Shown: one piece after another, positions 20,176 to 31,717 of the stretch | How positions within the stretch are numbered: position 1 is the first letter of the stretch | Layout: each line of letters starts with the position of its first letter | Source of the DNA: Blasia pusilla | Taxonomy: Eukaryota > Marchantiophyta > Marchantiopsida > Blasiales | Assembly: GCA_050084515.1 (NCBI GenBank) | Contig: CM114272.1 | Span: 41,106,001 to 41,170,000 of the forward strand | Direction: 5' to 3' | Length of the DNA: 64,000 nucleotides | The notes under the pieces: model-generated | Database searches by the model: none | The model's input: only the letters and a program-made list of their open reading frames with translations | What the model was told of the DNA's origin: nothing | Made by a program: the position numbers and the translations under genes

Positions 20176-22676
20176 TTGCCGTTAGTAAACAAGAGGGAGG
20201 GCATGGAGGAGTGTGATCAGTCGGGAAAGATCAGGGTTTGTCTGGACTACCAAAAGTTGAATGCAACCATCGTGAAGGATCATCATCCACTACCATTCAT
20301 TGATACTATCTTAGATAAAGTAGTAGGTCATGAGCGTTATACATTTTTGGACGGATATTCATGATACAATCAAGAGTCCATTAGAGAAACGGATCAGGCC
20401 CTGACTACTTTCATTACGGATTGGGCTACTTTTGCCTACCAAGTTATGCCGTTTGGGTTGTGCAGCGAATCAACTACCTTCCAAAGATTGATGATTTCTA
20501 TCTTTCAAGAGTAGTTACGAAGATTCATAGAGATATTCTTGGACGACTTTTGTGTCTTCAATTATGAAGCAGAGGATGTAGAGAAGATGGAGCTAACCTT
20601 AGCTCGGCGTAGAGAAATACAACTGTCTTTGCACCCGGAAAAATCTTACATTGCAATGAAGCAGGGTATCCTGTTGGGGCATTGAGTATCCTCGCGCAGT
20701 GCCGAAGTGGAGAAGGTGAAGATGGAGATAATTGTGGAGTTGGAAGCCCCCACGAGTCTTCGTGAGCTAAGAGGATTCCTAGGCCATGTAGGATATTATC
20801 GCCGGTTCATTAAGGATTATGCCATAAAAGTGAAGTCGTTGACTACCCTGTTGAAGAAGATAACATAGTGGGAATGGACTTCCATCTGCCAAGCAGCATT
20901 TGAGGAATTGAAGCAAGCATTGATGACAACTTCTGTGCTTCGTCCTCTGGACTAGACGAAGACGTTCCAGGTGTATGTGGACACATCTTCGTTCGCAATC
21001 GGGGTAGTAGTAAACCAGTTGGATGATAAGAGGAAAGACTACCCAATCTACTATTCAGGTCGCCAACTTTCCGTTGTTGAACAAAAATACACTACTACGA
21101 AGAGAAAAGCCTTGGGGATGGTCTTTGCCCGCAAGAAGTTCCGAAATTACTTATTGGGGTACTCGTTTATTTTCCATGTCGACCATTTTGCGCTTCGAGC
21201 CTTGGTGGTGAAAGCGAATTTGTCAAGAAGAATTGCTCGGTGGATTCTAATGTTGCAGGAATTCACATTCGATGTGGCAACAAGAGCTGGAAAGATCCAT
21301 ACCAATGCAGACTTCCTATCGTGCTTAAGGATGCCAAAAGCCGATCACACGAAGACTCTTGAAGATAACTTCCCAGACGAAGATCCGTTCCTAATCAACG
21401 AGGAGATACTGTGAAGATTCGCTTATGAAGATATTTTGCCCTTCTTTATCACTCTCTGATTTCCAATCCTCATGATAGCGGAAGAACGGGCAATGTTTCT
21501 ACATAAGGTAGGGCCCTATGAGCTCTTCCAGGACGTGTTATTCAAGCTTGGAATGGACGAAGAATGTCGAAGATGCTTGGAGAGGGAGGAAGTTCATCGA
21601 GTGATTGCTGCTATGCATTCGGAGGATGCAGGAAGACATTATGCAGTCAAGAATGCTATTAAGAAGATCCTGGCCACATGTTATTGGTAGCCAACAATGT
21701 ATCAGGATGTCCGGCTCTTCATCAAGAAGTGTGATGCTTGTCAAAGAGCAAGAAGACCAACAACGACTTCTTGCTGGCCTTTGGTTCCTATCCTACCTTT
21801 GGTCCCTTTTGAGAAATGGGGCATTGATTTTGTGGGACCTATTTCACCAGCCACTCGGTAGACACGCCGAAAATATATCTTAGTTGTTATAGATTATTGT
21901 ACCAAAATAGTGGAAGCAGTTCGCAAAGATCACGGTGAGGCAATGACCAAGTTTCTATATGAGATGATATTTACCAGATATGGCTATCCTTTGGAGTTGG
22001 TAAGCGACCGAGGAACTCATTTCCTCAAAAAATGGTCGAAGTGCTGATCGACCACTTCCTCATCAAGCATAGGAAGACTACACCTCACAACCCCAAAGCC
22101 AATGGGTTAACAAAGAAGTCCAATGGGCTTATTTGCATGATCTTAAACCTCCTAACTGTCACCTATTCCTATGACTGGGATACCAAGATCCCTGTAGCAC
22201 TCTGGTCTAACGAACAGCGGAGAAGGTCACTACCCAGTACACGCCATTCTATTTGACGTATGGGATTCAACCCCTTATTCCTATCGAATGGGACATGCCC
22301 ATCTATTGGATTCTGGAAGAAGGAAGGGGCGAGGAAGATTTGGCCATCACCAAAAAGAGGAATGAAGATTTGGTAGCTTTGGAGGAGGCAAGACATCTTT
22401 CTCTTAGCCATATGAAGATAGTCCAAGCACAAAGAAAGAGATGCTATGACAAGAACCTGCAACCACAATCAGTACGAGAAGGGGATTTGGTCCTACTCTA
22501 TGACAATTGGCTTCTTAAGTTCCTAGGGAAGCTGAAATTAAACTAGATGGGACCCTATCGAGTATTTGAAATATTTGAGAATGGTTCTTTACAACTGGAA
22601 ACTTTGAAGGGAGAAGCATTGCCGACACGAGTAAATGGCATGCATGTCCGAAGAGATCATGTGCCCAACTGAAGGC
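20176..22676 (+). pseudogene. Second gypsy lineage: RT, RNase H and integrase remnants
   Basis: RT is read from 20220 (RVCLDYQKLNATIVKDHHPL), through AYQVMPFGLCSESTTFQRLM and the catalytic IFLDDFCVF near 20530, to LRGFLGHVGYYRRFIKDY. RNase H is open at 20971-21414 (VYVDTSSFAIGVVVNQ, KYTTTKRKALGMVFA, ANLSRRIARWILMLQEF). Integrase follows from 21472 (CYWWPTMYQDVRLFIKKC after one shift; FEKWGIDFVGPISPAT; LVSDRGTHFL), and the C-terminal part ends GPYRVFEIFENGSLQLE and VNGMHVRRDHVPN near 22670. At least eight stops or shifts make it a pseudogene. Sequence and end structure differ from the DNMT-carrying family. Confidence 0.87.
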
Positions 22677-23560
22677 TAAGGGAGGGGGAATAAGTACAAT
22701 CCATCCTCTCCGTGCAAGGCGTGTCAAGGAGCCATCTTAAAGTCTTCGAGGACTCTGAAGCGGAGACCCCATAGACCTACAAAGACTCACGAGAGACAAG
22801 GAATGGATGTCTTTTGTCGTGCGCATACATATCACTACACAACATACATCGCTGGTCACATCTACACCACACAACACCGATCTTTCCCACACACGGGTCG
22901 ATCCACACATTTACAAAAATCAACTCATACATATACATGGAGATCACACAACAAAAATAAAGAGTAGTAAAAATGGCACACCCGGCCTAAAACTCCACTC
23001 CTCAATCTACATCGGCATATCGAGCCTTGTCCACCCTGTGCTATCAAGGAATCCGGACGCTAGCACCCTAGTCCTAGCTCACACACATACAAGGGAGGTG
23101 CTCCAACGGCCCAACATGAGAAAGATGGCTTAGGAAAGCCATCTTCTTCTCTTATATAGGGTTGGGAAGAGCCAGAAGGCTCTTCCCCTAAAAATAGCCC
23201 TTCCCTTGGTATCCTGCGCGCACAGGTTACCAGGGGCGGGTGACCTGGTCAACAAGTCATCCGGCTGTAAAAGACCTCAACATGAAAGTTGTCAGAAACG
23301 ATGTTCCTGACACAATGGACCTATCCTCAACCTCATCCGACACCGTGGGACAAAGTTACACTCAAGATAGTCCACTGGCTCCTACGCCCTATCCACGATA
23401 GACCTCGGCCTATCGCCTACTCAGATGTGACACTTTTCCTTCTTCGTCTTCTGTGTCTTCGCCTTCTTTGTCTGAGTCTTTTTTTGTCTTTGTGGTCTTC
23501 GCACTAAATCACACAGAGCGCCACGATGCGGTTACGTAAGGAGTAGCCATTACGTAGGCC
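22677..23560 (+). repeat. Polypurine tract and putative 3' LTR of the second gypsy
   Basis: AAGGCTAAGGGAGGGGGAATAA at the integrase end is a polypurine tract; the LTR should begin just after it. The stretch near 22818 (GTCGTGCGCATACATATC) recurs at 32959 and 33595, so this repeat is shared with the LTR-like pieces there. The rest is non-coding. The right border toward the gag-like gene is not defined. Confidence 0.5.
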
Positions 23561-23615
23561 TGGTGGTTATCAGGCGCCAAGACGGCCGAGGCAGGGGTGA
23601 AACCGCTCACTTCAC

Positions 23616-25381
23616 ATGGCTAGAGGCCGAGGGACCGCCAAGAGCCAACCAAAGAGGGCAATTAAGAAATCGCGCAAACTCAAACAGAATCAGGAAGTCA
23701 TGGCTCGAGGGGCGACTATGGCTCTTATGCAGTCCGGAGTGTACCCGACCCTAGGTTTCTCAAGCAAACTTCGTGAAGCACTGGAGGAGAGATCTTTGTG
23801 GCAGTTCTTTGGTGCAAAATGGTCGCAGGCTTCGGTGTCTTTACTTGCGGAGCTACATTCGAACCCCAAGGTGAGCGAGTTCATCAAGAGGGGGTACAAG
23901 CATCGGGCCCAGTTGGACAATTGGTCCGCCGACGTGTGGCGCATGGCGTATGTCTAACCCGCGGCCCCTGAGGAAGAGCTGGACTGCGACGCTCTGGTTT
24001 GTCAGGAACAGCTTGAAGAAGTGGGATGTGTGATAGCAAAGCGCCTCGGAAGAAACGGCTACAAGCCGCAAATGCTAAGCCCGCCCCTGTTCGCACTATT
24101 TTGTAAGTTGTACCAAATTCTATTCAATTTGGGCAGGACCTATTATATGAGCAACAAACTGGTGAAGCAATGTTATACTCTTTGAAACATGCATTTACAT
24201 CCTGAAGAGCCAGAAGTTAATTTTGTGGAGCTTGTACATACCCATGTAATTGATTTGGTGGGAGTCTTGACTCCGAGGGAGAAGTCTTATCTTTCTCCCT
24301 TCTTGATCCGTTTATACGTGCACGTCAAGGAGATCGCAAGTGACGAAGCATTGGAGTGGGTCACACTAACCCCGATAAGAAAGCCAAGAATGACCAAAGC
24401 ATCTGTTTCAGTTACCCGGGAGGCAGCAGCAGCAACGCTTCACAGGATGTCAAGAACAAGGGGAAGACCGGCGGAATGATCTTCGTCCCGCGCACCCTCG
24501 CATTCACCTGAAGTTCCAAGACCTAAGAGGGTCACGCTTGAGTTGCAAGAAGATGAAGAAGCGGCTGAGACACCCGTAGCAGTCACGGTGGAGCCGGCGG
24601 TGATTCCTTTGAGTTTGGGAGATAGCTTAAATACAGTCGGTAAATACGACCTTGAGGCATTTGACCTCATTCTTAGGGATTGCAGAACCAGTTGTGCACA
24701 AATTGAAGAAGATTGGTAAGTTGTCTGACCATGCCCTTGCACAAGACTACTTGGATGTCCTTACAATGATGCAACACAAAGCCGTGGAGAGAGAATTTAC
24801 AGAGAACATTTTGGGATTCCATGGAAAGATAGACCTGTACCTAGGAAAAGGAGATCGAGGAGCTCCAAAAATCTCTTCGCAGAGCACAATCAGACTTAGT
24901 AGGAGCCAAGTATGAATCGCGTAATGCCTAGCAGTGGGAGAGTCTTGCAGTCGACATCGAACACGGAGCAGATCAGCTCTTTGCACAGTTACGGCAGTCT
25001 TCGCTCTACACAAAGAAGCTGCAAGAGCGCATTGATCTTCTCCAAGCAGGCCTTAAGAGTGCAATGTTGGAGAACGCCAAGAAGGGTAAGCTCCTCATGG
25101 ACCACCAATAGACAAAAAATGACTTGGTATCCCAATGGAGCAAAGCCACGGCGAAGGTTGCGGTGCTTGAGGCAGATCAGAAGCTTCGCGCTGAAGTACG
25201 CAAAGAACTAGAGGAGGTAGAAGACTTGATCGATGAAGATGTCCAGAATTTTGAGGCTCAAATAACTAAAGAATTGGAGTACATGGACCAACACTGGCGG
25301 CGAGAGTTTGAACAACATATTGCTGCCTTACCCAAGGTTGTAGAACCACCTTGTTTGCAAGATCCACCAATAGCACCTTAA
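23616..25381 (+). pseudogene. Gag-like coiled-coil protein of a non-autonomous retroelement
   Basis: Frame 23616-23957 starts with a very basic N-terminus (MARGRGTAKSQPKRAIKKSR) and has SLWQFFGAKWSQASVSLLAE then NPKVSEFIKRGYKHR, reminiscent of the plant transposon/gag-like domain with a W-FF and V-EF-N pattern. After stops it continues at 24189-24479 and in Glu/Lys-rich, probably coiled-coil pieces to 25381. A PPT and LTR follow. No pol gene is attached. I infer a gag-only element mobilised in trans. The domain assignment is tentative. Confidence 0.45.
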
Positions 25382-25631
25382 TTTTGTGCCTACAGAAGTG
25401 CGAGTACAGAATGAGGTTTTGGGTTCTTCGAAGGTAGTAGGAGGGTGGAGAGAAAGAATGAAGAACACTTCACCTAACCTCATCAACAGACCCTCAACCA
25501 TTCATGCCCGACCTCCCCCTGACGTTGAAATCGTAGAATTACCAGATGATAGGAGTCCTTAGAGACATTGCGGAGTAGAGCAAAGTAGAGTAAAGTAAAG
25601 TAGAGTGTTCTCCGGGGCGTCTCACATTTGA

Positions 25632-26560
25632 GTGAGGGGGTATGTAGTGCCCACCTTTTTGAAATTTTGATAAAGAAGTCCATTTTTGTAGAGAAATGTA
25701 GGGAAGTCTTCATTGAGTGAAGACTAAAGACTCAATACTGGAAGTAAAGGTGTATTCTTTACAAAATTTGCATGGAAACATGGAATGAAAAAATTCTCAT
25801 GAAAGGACAAGAGATAGTAAGAGATTAAGGACAGTCTTGGAGGAGTGAGACTTGTGTAAGAGTAGGAAAAGAGGGGGAAAGAAGTAAGAGTAAGAGGCGC
25901 GGGTACATCTCAGGGAAGACCGCAGTATGAATATTGGTGAAGACTGTCAACAAAGACTATAAAAGACTTCTTCTTTGCAGTAGAAGATTCAAGGGAGTCT
26001 TCGTGCGAAGATTGTGAACAAAGAACAAAGAGCGAAGACCAAAGAGCGAAGACTAAGAAATCCAAGAAGGAAGAGGAAGAAGAAGAGGAAATCAAAGAGT
26101 CTTCACAAAGCGGGAAGGTATATGAAGAATAGGAATAGAAAGAGAAAGAATGTTTTGAGGAAAGTGGATTGAAAGAAAATCGCAAGGAGGACTCTTCGCG
26201 GGGGCAATAGGATAAGAGTCTTCGCGAAGATAGGACAGGGAAGACCATGAATACTGTGAAGAATGTAGCGTCGCGGCAGTTTTGGAAGCAGGAAATGAAA
26301 GGACGCAGTGGTTCTAAAGGAAGCGGAAATGAGTTTCCAGGGCAACCAACCGACTTAGGAAGGTGAAGGGTTGGAGAAACTGAACCAGAGAGGGCAGGAA
26401 TAAAAGTTAGAAATATAGAGTAGAATAGGAAGATCAATAAGGAATTATAAGAAACTATTTAAAGAATAGAGAGGAAGAACAAGGGGTCATTCCCTTGTAT
26501 CTTGAGTTTCCCAGTGCTTTTGGTGGGTGGTGTAAGGAGGTCTTTGGGGATCAAGGATAA
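25632..26560 (+). repeat. Polypurine tract and LTR of the gag-only element
   Basis: GAGTGAGGGGGTA at 25630-25642 is followed by TGTAGTGCCCACC at 25643, a standard LTR start after a polypurine tract. The following ~900 bases contain many GAAGAC/CGAAGA repeats and no gene. The frame on the minus strand at 25910-26437 is Ser/Phe-rich by composition only. The right end is approximate. Confidence 0.55.
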
Positions 26561-26589
26561 GCCAACAAAAAACCCAACCTAGAGGTTGT

Positions 26590-26720
26590 ATAAGATTTTG
26601 AACTGTGGCTTCATGACATCAAGGATAAGCCAACAAAAAACCCAGGCTTTCATACGATGTTCAAGAATCACATCCTCCCTCAGGCAGATATGGACAAAGA
26701 AATAGACGCGCAAAAATGAG
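26590..26720 (+). pseudogene. Fragment of the methyltransferase-like gene, exon 3
   Basis: The plus strand can be read FELW-like then KDKPTKNPGFHTMFKNHILP and ends in a TGA after KEIDAQK. This matches the minus-strand exon 3 of the module at about 40580-40450. The phrase AAGGATAAGCCAACAAAAAA is duplicated at 26552 and 26620, so the fragment itself was partly duplicated. Confidence 0.7.
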
Positions 26721-26729
26721 AGAGGTCAT

Positions 26730-27950
26730 ATGTGACATGCTCTTAGGAGGTGACCTACAAGTGTAGGTCACCCTTCCCTTTATGAGGAGTGGCAATCTTG
26801 TAGAGGTTGACCTTCCCAACTATGTATGGCTCCACTTGGATCTATAGGGTCGTGGGTTAGTTGGTAGTTGGTCTCATGAGGGGACCATATGTGTAATTGT
26901 TAGGGAGTTAGTACTTAGATACTACAGGTCATTAGTGACCTGTTGAGGGGAGGTGACTTGTGTGTACATATCACCCATGGAGGTGCCGAGGGGGTATACC
27001 TCGGATGAGGCTCACTTGGAACTCATCTCCTTAGGAGTGCAGACCTTGTTGGGGTCCGTGATACAACACGGCTTGCATGTATTGAGCTTGGATTCTCTCT
27101 TGAAGAGTGGGCTAAGAGTGATCAATAAGGAGATCACATATTTTGGGAATCCTTGTGTATACTTTCTCTTGTTGTTACACCAGGGTGTATCTGAATCATG
27201 AGCATGGCTGTTTGGATGAAGCACGGTTCATTGCAGATTTCATCAGAGTTTACAGTGCGTATTCAACTTTATATCCTAAGGAGATGCACGTTGGTTCTCA
27301 TAGAAGAGAAAGTTGGACTCAATTAGTGGTGTAGAGCACAATTGTGGTACTGTGGGGTTTTCAAGAATTGCAAGCTAGTGTATCCTGACCATGCGGGAGG
27401 ACATGGGGCAGAAGAATTTCTGAAATCGAAGTCAGATGTTCAAAATTGAGAAATTTGTGCAATGCGACAGATTTGACAGGATTTGAAGAGGGGGAGGCTT
27501 CTCAATCCTGGTGGAGTTGCTCAAGAGTGGAGCAACTAAGGATCAGAATGTAGGGATGGAATTCTTGAGACAATTATGGTGAGGAAATCAATGTTAATTG
27601 TGACTTGATTGACTGTGGGCAAGTCACCAAGTGCGTGGGCACTTCGTTTTTGATTTTGAGTGATCAATTGTGCTTGATTCTCGACCAATCGGATAAATGT
27701 TGGGCAGGAGGAAAATCAAGCAAGAAGCGAATGTAAGGAGGGCACAATGGTGTTGGATTGTGCAAAATTTTATGAGATCTGAATTCGTCATCGGAAAGCT
27801 TGCAAAAAAGTGAGTCCAACTGTGAAAATAGGACCAAAAACAGAATTGATTTGAGAAAGATTCAAAAAGATTCCTCACAGCCACATAGATTCCCTGAGTT
27901 GATCGGATCATTGGTGTGGAAGAGGAGGAGAGTTTCGCTGGAGGTGCTGT
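26730..27950. other. No gene seen
   Basis: Short frames occur on both strands but none shows motifs or repeats in a recognisable element. Sequence style (GAGGTGACC, GTGGGCAAGTCACC) resembles retrotransposon LTR or leader DNA. The palindrome array begins at its right edge. Confidence 0.35.
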
Positions 27951-27954
27951 TTAA

Positions 27955-29395
27955 GGCATCAGAACTTAAGTTCTGATAGCCCTTCTGCGGAAAAGTGAGA
28001 AGGAGTGAGGAGGAGGAGAGCTCTTCATTCAATAAGAACTTCAGTTTTGATTTCCCTTGTTGATGAATGTGGTTCAGGAAAGGCAAGGAAGAGGTTATGT
28101 GGTGCAACCTTCCCTTGGTTGGAGGTTGGAAAGGTTTGAGTGCCGCTAGTCTGGAGGAACTAGTGCCACTAGTTTGGAGCCGTTAGTGGAGCGTAGCTAG
28201 GCCTGCTAGTCACAGTGTTGGTGGAGTTGAGGAAGGCATGAGAACTTAAGTTCTGATTCAAGAGATCCGTCCCAAGAGGCAATTCGGAGCAGAGTGGCAA
28301 AGTGGGAATCAAAACTAAAGTTCTGATTCAGCAGCAAGGGCGGAGTCATTTGAAGAGCGCGGCACAACACAACGCGGCAAGGGTGACAAGGAGCTGCAAA
28401 ATGGATTTGGAACTCAAGTTCCATTTTTAGCACAGTTGAGCCGAGGCGTGGTTCAACTGCATGGTGATCATCTCGACGACGTAGCAGAGATTGGCGCGGC
28501 GGGAGTGATAAGGGAGCAAGGAGGATTTGGAACTCAAGTTCCAATTCTATCTTAGTTGGAGAACAATGGAGCGTCTCAACTGCAGTTGACTACTAGGATG
28601 TGGCACAGTGCGGAGACGTAGGGAAGTGAAGTGAGGAGGCAATTGGAACTTCAATTCCCATTCCGCTCTTCACTTGTGGGTCTTCTCTATAGGAAGGTGG
28701 AGAAGATAGGAAGGAGGCAATCGGAACTCTAGTTCCCATTCCGCTCCTCACTTGTGTTGGGTTCTCTCTACAGGGGAGAAGAAGATAGTGAGGGCAATCG
28801 AAACTGAAGTTTTGATCCCTTTTGGTGCGGACCCAAGAAGTGAGGTCGGCGATACTCTCAATTTCAACATGGCATTCAGAGGAAGGAAAGAAGAATTGGA
28901 ACTCAAGTTCCCATTTCGTGGTGGAACGCGGCTCTTCTTCAAGCGCGGCGAGAGGAAGGAGGAAGAATCGGAATTGTGGTTCTTATTCCGCGGCTTGTCC
29001 AAGTATGACACGGCTTCTTTCTATCAGGTGCGGCGCGGAGCGGCGTGTGAAGCAAAGAGGGAGGAGTGAGCAATTGGAACTTCAGTTCCAATTCCGTCAT
29101 TCTTCTATGAATTTAGGAAGGAAGGAGTGAGCCAAGAGCATTCGGAACTGAAGTTCCAATTTGGCACTTTTTCAGGTGAAGGAGATTTTGTGACATCCAA
29201 GTTCCAGGCGAGTTGGCAAAGCGGCGCAACAATCGGAACCCACGTTCCCATTGGGATCAGTCCGTTGTCATTTTTCTCTTTTGAGGTAGTCTCTTTTGGT
29301 GCGGGCGAGAATCGGAACCCAAGTTCCAATTCCCTCCTTGATCTCCTATGAATCCGGCGTTTGTGGCGCAACGCAAATCGGAACTGAAGTTCCCA
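27955..29395. repeat. Array of ~14 palindromes of type GGAACT-N2-AGTTCC
   Basis: Near-palindromic cores occur at about 27960, 28035, 28232, 28310, 28403, 28529, 28645, 28722, 28800, 28897, 29072, 29143, 29233, 29310 and 29372. Typical forms are GGAACTCAAGTTCC, GGAACTGAAGTTCC and GGAACTTCAGTTCC, usually followed by CATT or AATT and preceded by AATT/AATC. Spacing is about 75-125 bases. DNA between copies is GC-richer and largely unrelated, with GTGCGGCGCGG-like runs. No coding function is evident. Confidence 0.8.
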
Positions 29396-29399
29396 TTCA

Positions 29400-30208
29400 C
29401 ATGTAAGTTTGGCGCAGCAAAGCGTGGCGGAGAAGTGAGGCCGATAAATCACATGTATTCTCGACATTTGGAGGCTTCGAGGCGGGAGAGGTGTCGAAGG
29501 TGCAAGTGAGCATGAGAGGCACCAAAGGCGCGAGGCGCCTGCTTGCTGGCGAGCGTGAGGACTTGGCAAGCTGGTGTTGATCCAGTTCAACATAACTTCC
29601 AAGTCACCCATCCCAGTTCTATTCCTCCAAAATGTGCTTAACTAGAGAGTTGTTTTGCATGTTGTGTTACCAACACACCCACTAGGGAGTGATGGCTAGT
29701 TGTTGCACACAAGGGAATTTGTTCACTTACCTTGTTGCTTATGGAGATGTTTGAGGGGTGATTTTTGGGTGGCACACATTGTGGATTAGTGCGTTGGTGA
29801 GTGCATGACACTACCACGACTAATGTAGAGAACTTGGTGGGAAGTATGTATACCATACTAGTCGGGAGTGACTTAGTGTGCGGGCTATTTGCTAAGTGTT
29901 GATCTCAAGTGAGATAAGTGGGGGCGTGTCCACAATTTGGGCATTGTCTAGTGCAGAGCTAGTGGCTCAAGAGTGAGTCATAATAGTTTGCAGGCTTCAC
30001 CACGACGCATTCATAGAGTATTGGGGAGCGTGGTAGTGGTAGAATTGGCGGATGATTTACATAGAATGGGGCTAGGTATCAAGGGTTTCCACACGAGGAA
30101 CCACCTTAGTTGCAAGTTGTAGTTACTCCTGAGGTGACGTCAACGGATTGTGAGTTATCTGAGAGGCCATGGAGTGTTGCGAGTATTGCCATACCGTTGT
30201 TGTAGGAC
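29400..30208 (+). other. Putative gypsy leader upstream of gag
   Basis: No coding sequence is seen. The last 500 bases resemble in style the leaders at 19.6-20.1 kb and 35.7-36.2 kb, including a GAGGAACCACCTTAG-like phrase near 30098 comparable to GAGAGACCACCTTGATC at 36169. It therefore belongs to the following gag element. Confidence 0.45.
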
Positions 30209-30800
30209 ATGGATGATCGCAATACGTATGGGTCCACGAGGGTACCCCGACGGTTCTCAGGCATGGTGGGAACCATAGAGTTGGATGATTTTATGGAGGA
30301 GTTTGATATTTGGTGCGATGTACAAAGGCTGCAAAACCAACATAGATTCGACCCCTTTATGGCGTGGAAGGGACTTTGTTAGCATCTGGAGGGCCCTCCC
30401 ATGGATGATTATCACGAGTTTCCAATTCTCCATGAGGCGGAGATCGAGGCGTGGAGACTATTTTGGTCTCCAGGATATGTGTCCCTCACGGGGCGTGCGA
30501 TGTATGATGTGGCAAGTTGTAGTAGCACCCACTAACCGCACGGAGGAGACACTTGGATGAGTTTTTGACCTGAGTCTTACAAGTGTGACCAGCCACGTAC
30601 AACCCGCGTTCAACACGTTGGTTGAGTTCTTTCGAGAGTTGGGGAGGAACTATCAAGGGGTGAGGACCGACAAGTTGAAGTCGATTCATGAGTTTCAGAG
30701 GAGAGCGGGAGAGAGTCTTTGAGAGGCCTATGTATGGCTCCGACGGTTGATTACAACGACTCAGGGTGTGACGGAGGCGCAAGCGGTTCAGTTCTGGTAG
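30209..30800 (+). pseudogene. Gypsy gag, decayed, N-terminal and core parts
   Basis: From ATG 30209 the frame reads RRFSGMVGTIELDDFMEEFD, then a TAG after FMAWKGLC, HLEGPPMDDYHEF and EIEAWRLFWSPGYVSL. After a gap it resumes at about 30610 (NTLVEFFRELGRNYQGVRT, LKSIHEFQRRAGES, a TGA, AYVWLRRLI, TEAQAVQFW) and stops at 30797-30800 where an inverted segment begins. It is the same gag family as 6.0-7.35 kb and 36.2-37.0 kb. Confidence 0.8.
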
Positions 30801-31160
30801 TGTTGAGACTCGCACAAGTCCAACAAGAAATACTTGAGCCCTGCTGCCCAACGTATGATTGAAGTGGTTGTGGTCTTGGCTCCTGGTATCCTCCCGTGGC
30901 CCTCGCTTCCATGACTTTATTTCGAGTAGTGCGCTGCGGCACTGATGGAGACACCGTCACTTGTGTCGTCTCCCTCAAAGATGATGCGCCTGTTGTCAAA
31001 ACTCTCTCCTCAAGTATGTTGAGCTCAATCCGCTCCGCCAACAAAAATACAGACTTGAGAGTAGGCAAACCAACATGTAAGAGAGTTGCATCTCGCACTC
31101 TCTTCCACAACCTGCAGTCTAGCATCGCATACCAGAATTGGTTTGGTTCTGCTAGTGTTG
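30801..31160 (-). pseudogene. Internally inverted gag C-terminal segment
   Basis: Here the gag continuation is on the minus strand: FWYAMLDCRLWKRVRDA, ERIELNILEERVLTT, then a Cys-containing part (SISCWTCAS) equal to the sequence before the zinc knuckle of the other gag. The segment is bounded on both sides by the same-orientation phrase TAGTGTTGAGACTCGCACAAG, at 30799 and 31151. Protease sequence resumes on the plus strand just to the right. Confidence 0.75.
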
Positions 31161-31690
31161 AGACTCGCACAAGAGATGTGGCAGAGGTACCCTTGGAGAG
31201 CCACAAAGAGTTGGCATGCAGCAGCGGCTAGAGTAGCGGAGTTTCGAGCTAGACCAGCGATAGAGTGTGAAGCCGTCTCACCGGGAGTTGTTATCTTGGA
31301 CAACCGAGATGGAGTTTTCCAGTTGGTTGGTCCATCCAGAGTCGTGTATGGACCACAGAGAGTGCTACTTGATTCAGGAGCATAACCCCTTATGTTGGGG
31401 AAGGCGGCATGTGTAGGGATGGGATTGTGGAAGTGTGAGATCACTCTATGTCCATTCCAGATTCAGACTTCATTGGGAGGCACATCCCCGACATAGTTCA
31501 TGACTCGCGATGAGATTGCAGTGAGGATTTGGTGCGATCATCCTACGGATAGTGTGATGGTGTGGACGCGAGCGGTTGTGACACCAGTAGAGTCTTATGA
31601 TGTTTAGGTAGGGGCTATTGTATTGTATCCTCTAGGGTTCACACTTGACTTTGGGAGGAGATAGCCTCCTATCGGCCAGGTTGGCAGTCA
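31161..31690 (+). pseudogene. Gypsy protease, decayed
   Basis: The plus strand reads RARPAIECEAVSPGVVILD, VYGPQRVLLDSGA then a TAA where the first copy has Gln, PLMLGKAACVGMG, CPFQIQTSLGG and PVESYDV followed by TAG. It parallels the protease at 5127-5993 step by step. Several nonsense changes are CAG/CAA to TAG/TAA or TGG to TAG, which fits C-to-T decay. Confidence 0.8.
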
Positions 31691-31717
31691 GGTTAGGGAC
31701 GAGCTAGTCAACTACAG

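Noticed and set aside
25910-26437. 175-codon Ser/Phe-rich minus-strand ORF
   Set aside because: Low-complexity product of GAAGAC-type repeats in an LTR, with no motif or second copy.
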